A DNA stretch of 64,000 nucleotides from Bactericera cockerelli. Taxonomy: Eukaryota; Arthropoda; Insecta; Hemiptera; Triozidae. The stretch lies in contig CM044955.1 in NCBI GenBank assembly GCA_024516035.1, positions 41,874,574 through 41,938,573 of the forward strand, written 5' to 3'. Under the pieces are notes generated by a model. The model worked only from the letters and a program-made list of their open reading frames with translations. It had not been told where the DNA came from and made no database searches. Both the position numbers and the translations under genes were made by a program. Positions 22,501 to 30,872 of this stretch are shown here, piece by piece (the first letter of the stretch is position 1; each line of letters opens with the position of its first letter).

Positions 22501-24527
22501 TTTTAAAGATGAGTGTTTTAACAGCCTTTTTATTACGTAGCCGTAACACAGGAGCTATGTAGACGCTTGTGTTCTGTGTTGTAGCTTGCCCATCCCGTAG
22601 TATACCTCCCTTCTGATGGGCGAGATCCCCCTGCTAGGTCCAAGCTCATGTAGATGTAAGGTCTCGTGATCAATTGGGAGCTCTGTGATTTGTGGATATT
22701 AAATCACGTGTCGTTAACACGTTGACTGCCAAGGTCATTTTTGGACACGTTACCCGTACGCCGCGTTACTATACAGTCACACATATTGTGTGACGTGGCA
22801 TACAGAGGTGGTTTTTTAACGCTGTATGCCAGGTCACACCAAAAAGTGTGACACTTCTTTTCTTTCTATTTTTACTTTCCTTATCCTAGTGTGACACTCA
22901 TTCAAAGTAGAATCGACTGTCACACAATATGTGTGACGTGGCGTATAGGTTTAACATTTTGTCACACATATAGTGTGACAAGGCAGTCAATGTATTAAAT
23001 CTACATGCGCCAAGACCCATCAGCCGCATCTTGACCTGGCCATAATGGAACTTACGCGTCTCGCAGCTACGGCGGGTGACCCAGGGCTTGTGAGTCACCC
23101 CATCAAAAATAATAATATCGTCTTATTTATACTGCCCGATTAGGACTATTAAGTCCCATGATTGCAGCAGTAAGCTCAAGACATATTATTATGTGGTAAA
23201 AATTCCAACTGGGAGGATAACTTGTCTTGTCGGCTGGGTTTCGAACCCACGACCTCTGGAATCTATGGATTCACAGAGTGCCGCCTTTACCACTGAGCTA
23301 CTGGGACAGACGTCTTATATAATAATAATATTCATTTTATAAGTGTTTGGTAGCTGCCTGCCGCCTGCGAGACGCGTACGATGACTGACTACACTGTATA
23401 CAACAATATTGTTCATCCTTCGCTCTCTCCTCCCGTGTAGAGGCTGTAGCCACAGCTCTACTCTCAGTGGCGGAGGCTCGGGCTAAGAGTCTGAATGTCG
23501 TGGCTGACTCCCTGGCCAGTCGTAACGGCAAGTCAGCAGCCTCCCTTAGCATAGCAGAGCAATATGTGAAGGCGTTCAATGAACTGGCCAAAACCAACAA
23601 CACGCTCATTGTTCCTAGCGATGCGAGCAATATTTCATCTGTAGTTACTCAGGTAAATATCTTTTTTCGGCTAGATTTTCAGAGGACAGGTATTTTTGTT
23701 CTCCTTATGTACTCTTGTAAAATAATAATAATAATATCGCCTTATTTATACTGCCCGATTAGGACTATTACGTCCCATTATTCCAGCAGTAAGCCCAAGA
23801 CACATTATTATGTGGTAAAAATCCCAAATGGGAGGATAACTTGTCATGTCCCGGCTGGGTTTCGAACCCGCGACATCTTGAATCTCTGGATTCACAGAGT
23901 GCCGCCTTTACCACTGAGCTACCGGGACGGACATAGGTAAAATATTGTAAAACTGTTTCTTTCTCGAGACATTGTGCCTTGTGCTAACAGTCTGAATTCT
24001 GAAATTCTAACACAAAGCTGGAAAATATCTTCTCTAGCTTTTAATTCGACTTGCGACACCTGTAAATATTTATCCGGTAAAATATCTTCTCTGCAAAATA
24101 TGTATCCCAAAAATATACTAATTAATAATTTTGTAACATTACGCTAATTGTCCTGTAGTCGATTGAATTGACTAGTATATTTCCATTTTCCAAGTTGCAT
24201 CTTTCTCTAGTCAAGCATTGACTTGCAAACTTTTCAGTGTAGGAAAATCCGGAATCATCTTTTCTTCTAGACTTGTACACAAAAATCCGCTGTCATTACA
24301 ATCATAATGATTTTAGAAACGCGAAAGGATTTAAGCATTGATTAATTTTCAAGTTGTGCTTTATGCAACATTGTATCAATTATTTTAGGGAATTGAAAGC
24401 TTTTAAATCATTTTTCTTATTCTCTATCCAGGCATTGGCAATTTACAAGAAAGTTGACTCCCATCCTCACAAATCTGGCGAGCAGGCTGAATATTATAGT
24501 GACGATGAAGAAAGGAGTAAGTGTTGA
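7593..24527 (+). CDS. STOML2: Stomatin-like protein 2, mitochondrial (7 exons)
   Basis: Exons: 7593-7628, 9548-9646, 18228-18496, 18689-18863, 22138-22246, 23441-23652, 24432-24527; all introns are GT-AG with matching phases; 996 nt, 331 residues. SLP-2 is a prohibitin/stomatin (SPFH) protein of the mitochondrial inner membrane that binds cardiolipin and organises membrane complexes. Exons 1-2 give a basic, serine-rich presequence ([12 protein letters not shown], then [19 protein letters not shown]) leading to [11 protein letters not shown], the family's typical start. The SPFH core follows: [48 protein letters not shown]; then a charged helix ([16 protein letters not shown]) and [17 protein letters not shown]. 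Mammalian SLP-2 has about 356 residues; about 14 seem absent from the C-terminal coiled coil after KILEA. The first-exon choice is inferred from phase and presequence character. Confidence 0.93.
7629..9547. other. STOML2 intron 1
   Basis: Donor CAG/GTATGG, acceptor TTTTTCAG. Contains a SINE-2 copy (7890-8105) and a short poly(A) tract at about 8823-8844. The rest is AT-rich with no recognised feature. Confidence 0.7.
7890..8105 (-). mobile_element. SINE family 2 copy
   Basis: tRNA-like head on the minus strand: A-box CCGGTAGCTCAGTGGTAAAG, B-box GCGGGTTTGAAACCC. The body carries GGATTTTTACCACATAATAA and AGTCCTAATCGGGCAGTAT, ending in a TAT/ATT microsatellite. Other copies lie at 23105-23312, 23725-23936 and 33143-33348. 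Confidence 0.8.
9853..9856. other. Target-site duplication TGTA (left)
   Basis: Matches TGTA at 17812-17815 on the other side of the LTR element; four-base duplications at alternating purine-pyrimidine sites are usual for gypsy-group elements. Confidence 0.85.
9857..10087 (-). repeat. 3' LTR
   Basis: 231 bp, identical base for base to 17581-17811. Preceded on the sense strand by the polypurine tract at 10088-10099. Confidence 0.95.
10088..10099 (-). promoter_or_regulatory. Polypurine tract
   Basis: Sense-strand TAGGAATGGAGG directly abuts the LTR start AGTTATG; this is the expected primer site for plus-strand DNA synthesis. Confidence 0.75.
10097..11814 (-). pseudogene. Envelope-like third reading frame, interrupted
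   Basis: Lies between pol and the 3' LTR, the env position of errantiviruses. A hydrophobic stretch (around 11815-11765) overlaps the end of pol. A TAA stop at 11626-11628 interrupts the frame, the long middle frame runs 11610-10612, and a frame change somewhere in 10612-10720 leads to a C-terminal frame ending at 10097. The C-terminal part has one strong membrane segment ([20 protein letters not shown]) followed by a basic stretch, as in a type I fusion protein anchor. Similarity to the fusion-protein family of insect retroviruses is inferred from position and topology only. As written it cannot give a full protein. Confidence 0.7.
11760..13517 (-). CDS. pol 3' part: integrase
   Basis: Begins inside the RNase H/linker region ([12 protein letters not shown], the conserved end of RNase H) and carries the integrase. 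An HHCC zinc-binding region ends [12 protein letters not shown]; the DDE core has [28 protein letters not shown] and [12 protein letters not shown]. This frame differs from the upstream pol frame, the switch lying at a run of seven A on the coding strand (13491-13497); six or nine would restore one frame. A single Pol polyprotein of about 1290 residues is expected. Confidence 0.88.
   Translation of the reverse strand: MTTLLCIKKGASNTNADALSRVEININTNPDIDEISSVIAEPGDTNTNEIEFDLDEFISNRYADLTSNTEEPLDDIITTDRLPCSTNPIPSRLPNTRNGGIVDNDESDTVHTSKENPIIGIPISESAVNIGYNQLILSTSTATETKVTVTKLHVNKQRINVKFSLSNLESEMVKFIKTYIAPKVKYLLYFESEIYEKLSQVLQATFNSSNINFVKCVKFLKDIEDETSKDRIIKTIHEGKTNHRGIDEVTREIKEIYYWPNIQKYVQDYINSCEICTVTKYDRHPLNLQYNITPTTHKPFETLHIDTVSLDKTKFLSIVDPFSKFAQLYALKSCQAVEIADKLLESFSHHGLPKLIISDNGCEFKNAVVKELLSLHKIEMHFASSQHPESNSPCERFHSTLIEHIRLMKNRSEFKKDSITTMARYAIIAYNYSIHSNTNYRPIEIITGHMEPNQLLELNNEVQITRDYVNNHKDRMKMLYEVVHNRISTRKNNTIEKVNRSREPLPSKIPIRVSVRNRQKQNKTGNKYKIETVAEVHEKTKTAEIQPTHHNTSEKIHLSNIKRPKVQRNFPLFSDSAGPSCSNQQ
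13450..15585 (-). CDS. pol 5' part: protease, reverse transcriptase, RNase H
   Basis: The aspartic protease motif [14 protein letters not shown] lies near residue 28. RT shows [39 protein letters not shown] and the catalytic YLDDILIFS; RNase H shows [17 protein letters not shown] and the [13 protein letters not shown] region. Pol lies -1 relative to gag, and its first ATG overlaps the gag stop (ATGTTAG at 15585-15579), so frameshifting or termination-reinitiation are both possible. The frame is lost after YTIVYKK at the A7 run described under integrase. Confidence 0.92.
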   Translation of the reverse strand: MLELLNIEHGKDKLPFVILHPQNLYCLIDSGSTRSFMRPDIAHKFFPKNISPDDFLIKTAHGVTRESSSVITKAPKEFKNSNNNTLVKYHVFHFHDYFDCLIGIDILRQFKFVIDCDNQLLKNANTQIPLHFKDLNPQLNLVTVPSHSEVILQLPVETNLRGDVLMPHTRIGDGSLYIPEGLTSVIANKIICSIVNTTDKQQSFKPLRPLNLDLQEYNKVNPCELHATSTIKYSSHVDFSKIKFDHMNLEEKYETMKVLHQFADVFHWEGKSLTFANEIKHTINTTDETPTHAKIYRYPEIHRQEVHNQITKMLDQGIIRHSHSPWCSPIWVVPKKLDNSGKKKWRIVIDYKKLNEKTIGDTYPLPNISDLLDKLGRCQYFSTLDLASGYLQIQMDENSIQKTAFNVDNGHYEYLRMPMGLKNAPRTFQRTMDDVLRGLIGKICVVYLDDILIFSTSLQEHIANLRAVLNRLRSFNLKVQIDKTNFLLKEVAFLGHLITPNGVKPNPDKIKAIQDYPIPTTVKSVKGFLGLLGYYRKFIPSFANLTKPLTKCLKKGSIINVNDVEYIKCFELCKQMLTNDPILQYPDFTKPFLLATDASNVAIGAVLSQGTLGSDLPVAYASRTLNDHEQNYSTIEKELLAIVWAVKYFRPYLYGRKFTIYSDHKPLQWLMSMKEPNSKLVRWRLQLEEYDYTIVYKKRCIEHQCRCLIES
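15579..16625 (-). CDS. gag, 348 residues
   Basis: Intact frame starting [20 protein letters not shown]. The N-terminal two thirds are a helical capsid-like region ([51 protein letters not shown]). The C-terminal third is rich in N, P, R, F and Q ([14 protein letters not shown]). There is no CCHC zinc knuckle, as is usual in errantivirus Gag; the basic tail may bind RNA. It would assemble the particle shell. Confidence 0.88.
   Translation of the reverse strand: MAQVPVLTGEHLRVVPDFRGEAELLPEFLSIAEKLVNYFYNPNDVGCFQNVWLMSSLKSKIIGDAKINITSFNITTWQDLKTALLTTYSDKRDAYTLTIEMCNLTQGSDSPFEFLNKVQKLVNLHNSYLETHNMDQANLRQYINKLALRTLLKGLKDPLGSLMRTKDPQNLGEALNMLTNDFQIDVNKKTPNNDNHIAHKPKFTSPTHRPFAPFRPNPQPFRPNYFNPNRSFNSTPNRFQQRNPFNNNNQNYQNRPSTSGFQNTQQRFLPRPTPMSGVQTIQQNLHNTEPGSIPEQHTHEFDTHYAYYDEQTNTYHEYEGQDTDQYTVQQEESEDFHANASENPQPQC
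16626..17580 (-). other. Untranslated leader of the LTR element
   Basis: 955 bp between the 5' LTR and the gag ATG, AT-rich with no long frame. It includes an imperfect tandem repeat at about 16935-17095 whose unit carries GATGTTGTGAAGAAAGTAGA and a GTTGTATTTTTAAAGATGTG segment, each present twice. Confidence 0.7.
17564..17581 (-). promoter_or_regulatory. Primer binding site, tRNA-Ser type
   Basis: The sense strand after the 5' LTR reads TGGCGCAGT, matching the 3' end of serine tRNAs used by 17.6/297-type elements for nine bases; the following AAAACGG does not extend the match well. The tRNA identity is tentative. Confidence 0.6.
17581..17811 (-). repeat. 5' LTR
   Basis: 231 bp, identical to 9857-10087; it should contain the element's promoter. 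The TGTA duplication follows at 17812-17815. Confidence 0.95.
17812..18227. other. End of STOML2 intron 2
   Basis: AT-rich with no recognised feature until the polypyrimidine tract and acceptor (TTTTTTTCCAG) of exon 3. Confidence 0.6.
19368..19610 (+). mobile_element. Helitron-like non-autonomous element, copy 1 of dimer
   Basis: Begins with TCTTAATATATAAATGTCAA after an A. It ends in a GC hairpin (GCCCGCAAAGCGGGC) then GCCCGCTTG; the usual CTAG terminus is changed to CTTG. It is followed at once by a second copy. Confidence 0.75.
19611..19887 (+). mobile_element. Helitron-like non-autonomous element, copy 2 of dimer
   Basis: Head-to-tail with the preceding copy, same TC start, same 3' hairpin, ending CTCTAG before T. 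It carries an internal duplication of the segment with GCTGAAATTTGGTAGG. The third copy in the window is at 58072-58309. Confidence 0.8.
19949..20209 (-). CDS. Unknown 86-codon frame inside a TIR element
   Basis: Open minus-strand frame with the segments [15 protein letters not shown] and [20 protein letters not shown], which look like genuine protein rather than chance. No family is recognised. It lies between the Helitron dimer and the right end of the TIR element and may be a transposase or captured-gene fragment. Low confidence that it is expressed. Confidence 0.3.
   Translation of the reverse strand: MSVFKSKVSVLYEAFIDGVITYTFKLRSSAQCGQHQLPVNEVYDGKLAREKKKIDNVQSLMAYVPDTYIAFWEEISAWPVYDKTTE
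20310..20460 (-). mobile_element. Retroelement 3' end
   Basis: Contains, on the minus strand, GTGGAAGAGATTGCCACAGG then CAATAACCCCGCCC, followed by A/T-rich tail sequence. Related tails lie at 34475-34640, 48455-48665 and 45885-45945; this is a shared LINE/SINE 3' end. Confidence 0.5.
21069..21727. mobile_element. MITE with TATACAGGGTG ends (659 bp)
   Basis: The left end TATACAGGGTGTTCCTC and the inverted right end TATACAGGTGTTTC are followed by about 110 bp of imperfect inverted repeat, including GCATGGGTCAAC on both arms. No coding capacity. The terminal motif is shared with 44837-45245 and 46637-47560, though the interiors differ. Confidence 0.75.
21910..22110 (-). mobile_element. SINE family 1, degenerate copy
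   Basis: Retains the body (TACCCTCCACTTGCTTGGAA, CACCCAGCTTGATTTGAG on the plus strand) and a decayed head with GGGGTTCGATTTC, just upstream of STOML2 exon 5. Confidence 0.6.
22490..22700. repeat. Dispersed repeat with CAGGAGCTATGTAGA motif
   Basis: Shares ACAGGAGCTATGTAGA and AGCTTGCCCATCCC with 51350-51440, and more weakly with 55950-56060 (inverted). The family is not recognised. Confidence 0.4.
22714..22998. mobile_element. piggyBac-type MITE with TTAA duplication
   Basis: 285 bp bounded by TTAA at 22714-22717 and 22995-22998. Inside are inverted ends CACGTTGACTGCC and, from the right, TACATTGACTGCC, which resemble piggyBac-like MITE termini. The interior repeats palindromes of the form GTCACACATATTGTGTGAC several times, including near 22775, 22920 and 22960. 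Non-coding. Confidence 0.8.
23105..23312 (-). mobile_element. SINE family 2 copy in STOML2 intron 5
   Basis: The head on the minus strand has CAGTAGCTCAGTGGTAAAGG and GTGGGTTCGAAACCC; the body is as in the copy at 7890-8105. It ends 128 bases before exon 6. Confidence 0.8.
23725..23936 (-). mobile_element. SINE family 2 copy with TSD
   Basis: Well-preserved copy flanked by the direct repeat GTAAAATA at 23717-23724 and 23937-23944. It lies 72 bases past the donor of STOML2 exon 6. Confidence 0.85.
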
Positions 24528-26046
24528 GAAACTCAAAGACTGATGGAGTTGCTTCCTCAGCGTGAAGAGAAAGGAGCTTATTCTGTTAATTGTGATAGAA
24601 AGGTGGCAGTTTATCTGCTGTAAGCTGTAAGTGCACCTTTTGAATCGAAGGATTGCATTATACAGTGATGAAACTTTGGCATTTAACTGTCTGAACTGAC
24701 AGTATTCTAATGTTTATTTTGTGAAAATTTCAGGGGTTATATGGAAAGATGATTTTGTTCCCTTATTTTTGTAAGTAATTTGAATTAATAAGGATTATAT
24801 TTGTTCAGAATATATAGGACCCTTCAACTGTGTGGGCAGCTAAGATCAAAGACATCTCTGCGTCGTTTCAAAAGGTGCTGTCTATTCTTTCACTACAGTG
24901 ATTTTTGTTTGCTTCTAGTAATGTGTCATTACTTCAAATAACACAAATGGATAATTAGTGCTGTTAAAAATAAATTGAATCTTAAGTTCAATAAGATTAG
25001 GAGGAACCATTAAATTACAGTACAAAAAAACCATTTCAATTTTCTTTTCTTTTTATTACAACTTCTGATAATTGTGAAAGGGACATAGAAAACTTAGAAT
25101 GTGTTCATCAATCTCTTCATTATATTCAACAGTTTTCAGTTACCCTATTTCATGCAATACAAAACTCATGATATCATTACAAGTTACAAAAGATCCGCCC
25201 TTACTTCTAACTTAAAAAATTGGAATTTTACTAATGTTTTTTTACTTTTTACCATTGCAACAGATGGATTTTTCTTCAAACTTGGAATCATGATACCCTG
25301 TTCTTACTTTTGAAATTCTATTAGAAGTCTTAATCCCCATCTTTTTTATTGATGGCAAATGTGATTTATACACTGTTCTAAAACTGAAGAAAAACAATAC
25401 ACACACAATTAAATTCATTATGTTAAAATAATAATACAAAAAGCTCATATTTATTTTTGTTATAAAAATCAAATGTATAAGTTCTGTGATATTTCGATAG
25501 AAAGACAGGTTTAAAAGGAAGAACCTTAGAACCTTTATAGAATGTAAAAATAATAATATATGTGGTTTTTTTCTTAAACTATTGCTCATGTAAAAATTAA
25601 AATATATATTTTTATTTATATTATGGAGGTATCACCAAAGAGAAAGAAAATAAATTGTAGGGAAAAAACAATGAACCTAAAATAAAAAATGTAATAATGA
25701 CTTGAAAACTTCATGAGACAGATTACCTGATGAAGTGGCTATAATACGTAAAATATGTACATTACTGTATAACATTAAATGCATACAGATATTGTATTAA
25801 TGATACAATAAATTGATATAATTTGTGGTAGTAAATATACATTTTATGTTATGTATAAGAATATGATGCACTAATATATCTCAAGAAAAGCAGAAAACAA
25901 AACTTATATCAGTCTTAGTTTATGAATAAAGTAGCACATTCTTTTCATCATGGTGTATGTGGTCTCTGGAGTTGTGATTTTGAAGCCCCTTTACATTAGT
26001 AAAGAAAGTGATCATGATATTGTTTACATGGGTGAAAGTAGCCATC
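24528..26046. other. Convergent 3' region between STOML2 and ACAA2
   Basis: AT-rich, no exon recognised. Contains a poly(A) signal for STOML2 (AATAAA, 24969-24974) and, on the minus strand, a candidate AATAAA near 25610 for ACAA2. Confidence 0.6.
24969..24974 (+). terminator. STOML2 polyadenylation signal candidate
   Basis: AATAAA about 440 bases after the STOML2 stop codon, in the expected orientation. Confidence 0.5.
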
Positions 26047-29000
26047 TCAGACTCTTTCCAAGAGAAGAGCAATGCCTTGACCTCCTCCTATACATGCAGA
26101 TCCAATTCCATATTTCAGATTCTTTCTCCTGGAAGCAAAAAGATTTCAAGTTTGAAGTAGTAGTTATTGCTATGCAGAACTCAGTTCTTTCATTTGAAAT
26201 AAAAAATATCACCGAACACATGTAATTGGTGTTATTTTTCATGGCACATCTACAATGAGCTGAAATCAACAGAGAAGTTGGAATGACAAGAACAAAACCA
26301 CACTTGCTTTCTCACTTCTACTGATATTTTTCAAAGAGAGTACAGGACACGGGAAAAAACTGTGAAATGTAGAAATTAATGAGCAGGCAAATGAGATGTT
26401 GATATTCTTGTAATGCTCATTTCCCTGGAAAAAATCTTTTCTCATTGCGCATTTAAATACTAAAATATCCGTGCAAAATTCCTGCTACCTAGGTATACCC
26501 AGTCAATTTACACAATTTTAATGGCCAAATTAAAAAACTTTACTGTATCAAGCAGGCTTCGATTGCACTAATCACAAAAGCTCATGGAGCCCTGTGATGA
26601 TAAAAAGGCTTCACCTGATTTGAGCAAGTAGGTAGCACAAGGAATAATCACAAGAAATCATTTTCTTACCAACAACCACCAATCAAATTTTGTACTGCCA
26701 GTATTTTGCAACTTGCATTGCACCATTATTACAGGATTTAAGGTCATGTCTTGTGTAATGTGTATCCATATTTTGACATACAAATAGCCTTCTGTTTGAG
26801 TTTCCCCAGAGTCACATGGATAGACACCTGATCATTACATACCTCATTACATAGTGATCATTACATACCTCATTACATAGTGATCATTACATCATTACAT
26901 AGTGATCATTACATCATTACATACCTCAGCTCGTGCACCAGATGGGTGGTGATTCTGGCCCCAGAGGCCCCCAATGGGTGACCCACAGCAATGGCACCTC
27001 CATTCAGATTGAGTTTATTGATGTCCAGATCCAAGTCTTTTAGACAAGCTAGGGTTTGGGCGCCAAATGCTTCGTTAATCTGAAATGAAAATGATAAAAT
27101 ACTATAGATTATTGTAATTACAGCTATGTATAGGTGGGAAGAGCTCAAGCAATTTGAGAATCCTGCCATTAAAGCCAAAAAAAAAGCAGAAGTACTTTTA
27201 CTGTTTAAAAAAAAAAACAGATTTTTGATCTACTTAAAAAATTAAATCTACCTGTACAGCTGGTCTGAAAGAAACCCTCCAATCTTACCTCAACAAGGTC
27301 GATGTCTTTCAGCCCGAGACCAGCAACTTTGAGAAGATTCTTGATGGCAGGAGAAGGTCCAATGCCCATGATAGAGGGGTCCACCCCCACCACAGAGTAG
27401 CCCACTAGCCTGGCCAGGGGTGTGAGGTTGTGTTGCTTCACTGCCGCCTCACTTGCTATTATCACAGCCCCAGCACCATCACAAATACCCTGGAGACATT
27501 GGAGATGAGATGGAACTGTTATTTTACATTTTAATTAAATCATATAAATAGTAGACAAAAGAAAATATGTTAATCATGTGGCGTGAATCAAACAGAAGGA
27601 TAAATTAAAATGTCTAAAAAAAATCAAACCAAAAAAATGGAGAAATAACTACCTAGGTAGTAGGTATTAGAAAATGATATTGTAAAGTCAAGAGAAGAAA
27701 TGAAACTATACAACCTAGAGCTCTTTTCTTTTTTTAGATTTTTCATTGCTTTAGATTAAACTAAAACCTTAAAGACTCACTGAAGCTGATCCAGCTGTAA
27801 CCACGCCATCTTTCTTGAACACAGGTGGAAGTTTGGCCAATGTCTCCTTGGTTGTCTGGGGCTTAGGGTGTTCATCTTGGTCTACTGACACAGGCTTTCT
27901 CTTCACTTGAATCTCAACTGGGGATATCTCTGCCTTGAATATGCCTGCATCCTGAGCTACAAGAAGAAGATTTTTTATTTATAGAGGATAAACTTGTATA
28001 AAAAAAACTATTCAGAGTCCATCCAGTGAATTAATACATAGCTAAAGTAAATAAATAGACGTTTTTGTAATGTCTCTGTGGCGCTATGTCAATTTTTGTA
28101 CTGTCTTGATGGGAAAAACCAGTGCTAAGTACATGAGCATGACTTAAGAACTTGATTTTGTCTTAATTTGAACCTAAATCTTCAAGATTTTTTTCTTCTT
28201 TTAACTTACTTTCAAGAAAATCTAATACTACTAAAATGGTAATTTGCCCACATTGAGGTTTTTCCAATGGCTTGCATCCTATTTGGTATTTTACTTCAAT
28301 AAATAGAAGGTATAACACATAATATTAATACTTAGTACCCTTCTAAGTAGAATTTCTTACCTTTCTTGAACAAATTCTGAGATCTCAGGGCATATTCATC
28401 TACTTGTTCTCTGGAGATACCAAACTTCTCTGCTAATTTCTCAGCAGTGAGAGCCATGGGTAATTTACAGTAGGTATCTGTGAGACCAGCCCACAATGTG
28501 TCTTCTAACTCCATCTGACCTCCCAGGGAACACCAAATCTGACATTAAAAGTAATAAATAAAATTATGTTAATGTATGGCACATGGGCACAAGCTACTCA
28601 ATATTTGGTGAAGAAGAAGGGGGAAAATTAATTAGAATTAAGTAAATGAATGCCAAAAGTCTATTTTTTTTTTTTTTAATAATAAAACTTGATCTTAAAA
28701 AAGGTCTTATTTTATCTTTTGATATTGAACCTGTTATTATTATAGAGTTGACTATGGTCAGAGATTCGAAGTTATATCCCAGGTTGGGCAGAATTTTCTA
28801 ACAAAAATGGATAAAACACCAAGTATTTAGCTCTTGAAAGTAATGTTGAACCTAAGGAAATGATTATAAAAATTATTGTTAGTTCAGGTTTACCTAATAT
28901 TCCTAACAGCATGAGGTGCCTGACTCATGCTATCAACTCCTCCAGTGAGCACTATGTGAGAGTCCCCCACCAGAATATTCTGAGCTCCATTCACTATGGA

Positions 29001-30872
29001 TTGGAAGCCCGATCCACAGAGTCGATTGATACCCAGTGCAGGCTTGTCCACTGAGATACCAACATGAAGACTGACATGACGAGGTAGATAGATGGAGTCA
29101 GGAGATGTGTTCTGTAAATGAAACAATTAAAATCAAAGTAAAAAATGACTTCATAACTAGCTGACTTCATAAGCACTTTCAGAGTATCAACCAGTGATAT
29201 TGTACTTCTGCCTTTTTTCATACAATATACAATATTTCTTCTGAAGTCACTTGAAAAATTAGAAGGCCCATAAAAGTACAGTAGAAGTCTGACAGTCCAT
29301 CAGCGCTCCAGAAAATTGTAAAAATAGTTTTCTCTAAAGTGTGTCTTTAAAGCAAATAATAAACACTTGAGAGCTATTTGGAAGTTTAAGGTATAGTAGG
29401 ACACTGGAAGCATTCGTATTGTTCAATTTAAATTTTAACCCAAAAGTCAGGAAAACAGAACATCAGACTTCTTTAAATCTAGGTGTATATGCTTTACAAC
29501 ATGTGACAAAAATTGTACAACAAATAAAAATTTGAAATGTAAATTAAACTTGTCATATTTCTTAATGTTTATCATATCATATTACCTGATCATCCCACCG
29601 GAGCAAAGGCTCTCTAATTTCAATGTAATCTATTGAGCAATTGCACTGTGTCCTTCTGTTCTTTGAGTCTGCCATCCTGGTTGCTGGACGCCCTCGATTC
29701 TTCTTCCATCTCTAGGTACCATTTGAAAGTTTGGGGCATTCTCTGGTGAATGTCCTGCTACAGTACCTGCCAACTCATTTTTTCTTACCAATTCTTTGCC
29801 AACGTCTTTAATTTGGTTTTACTTCTTATGTCTTTGTTTTTAATCGATCTTCATTATACTATATATTCTTTCCATTCTCTTTGACATACATTAACTTTTC
29901 ACTTGAATTGGTTAGGACCATGTTTTGTTTAATATTAAATATAAATGTTTTATATATTAATCAATATTTATAATTAATCAAATAGTATAGTGGCCAAATC
30001 ACAGTCATTTAACCTGAAAATTTCAGATAGTATGCAAATATTATTCAATTATTGACTCTAAAGGCTTAATGTTATAATTAATGTACTTACAGCCAAAACA
30101 TTACCAACAACAACTGAGTCAATGAGATCTGGATTGATTTTTCCCTCAGTAAGTGCTGCCTTGGCTGCTATAGCCTGTAACTGAGTGGCAGAGGTTTTGG
30201 CTAGTTTACCACCATAGGTACCAAATGGAGTTCTTTTAGCTGCTACAACAAAAATTCCTGAAATTTTAAAATGAAAAGATGATTTTAATTATTTTATATA
30301 AAAAAATTAGTTAGGTTTGGGTGAACATTATCATACATTTTTCCATTTTCTTTTGTAAATTTGACTTGAGAAGATTCATTCCCAGGATCAGTACGGTTTG
30401 GTTTTGTAACATATCCAGTACATGGTAACATATACAGTTGTGAGAGAAATCTCTCACAACCGTACTGATTGCGGGTTGAAAAACTGATTTTCAGGTAGGT
30501 ATAGCTATAATCACTTTTGGCTGATGGGAAAATGTTTTGGGGTGATACATAAACCAGACTAAAATGGGATTTATAGAATTGGTCTGTAGGTATCTAAAGA
30601 GTTCAGGTTTGTTAACCACACCTATCATAATTACTATGCATTAATTATTCTAGAAATATGTGGTAATTTTCATTGTGTACAAGCTAGGACTTAAAAATCC
30701 TCTCATTTTCTTTTTTTTTCTGGGTATGCTGCAGTTCCACAGCTCCTTAGCCCTGGCTGCACCTGGCTACTGTTGATGCAACAAGTGGTTGAAGTCAAAG
30801 TATTATTGCATGTAGCTATAGGTATCAAACACATTGGTAAAACATGTACTCACCTTTGGTTAGTGCAGACAT
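26047..30872 (-). CDS. ACAA2: 3-ketoacyl-CoA thiolase, mitochondrial (8 exons)
   Basis: Exons (5' to 3'): 30872-30854, 30257-30091, 29111-28894, 28538-28361, 27956-27781, 27489-27289, 27079-26925, 26128-26047, all GT-AG. The product is about 398 residues (human ACAA2 397). It performs the last beta-oxidation step, cleaving 3-ketoacyl-CoA with CoA in the matrix. The start [19 protein letters not shown] matches the family's uncleaved N-terminus. The nucleophile cysteine lies in [11 protein letters not shown], the histidine in [12 protein letters not shown], and the second cysteine in [15 protein letters not shown] plus SACIGGGQG distinguish it from ACAT1. Exon 4 is one base short: at the G run 28526-28528 one more base is needed both to read FGVP into [12 protein letters not shown] and to satisfy the phase-1 donor. 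Convergent with STOML2. Confidence 0.93.
26825..26935. repeat. Tandem repeat carrying copies of the exon 7 donor
   Basis: Irregular repeat built from TGATCATTACATACCTCATT units next to the exon 7 splice donor of ACAA2. On the minus strand GAGGTATGTAATG, the true donor context, occurs three times, ending at 26925, 26869 and 26843. Confidence 0.75.
29222..30090. other. ACAA2 intron 2 (main part)
   Basis: AT-rich. Apart from the decayed LINE fragment at 29590-29800, nothing is recognised. Confidence 0.5.
29590..29800 (-). mobile_element. Decayed LINE ORF2 C-terminal fragment
   Basis: The minus strand shows [17 protein letters not shown], the characteristic GRP.TRW.D region after the RT domain of many LINEs, preceded in another frame by [18 protein letters not shown]. 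Frames are broken and both ends are missing. Confidence 0.5.

Noticed and set aside
26047..30872. ACAA2 as a pseudogene
   Set aside because: All eight exons, active-site residues and splice sites are intact; the only defect is one base in a G run, better explained as a consensus error.
26047..30872. ACAT1/ACAT2 (acetyl-CoA acetyltransferase) identity
   Set aside because: The C-terminal HELR...[13 protein letters not shown] and the N-terminal [13 protein letters not shown] fit ACAA2; ACAT proteins have a different C-terminal cysteine context.
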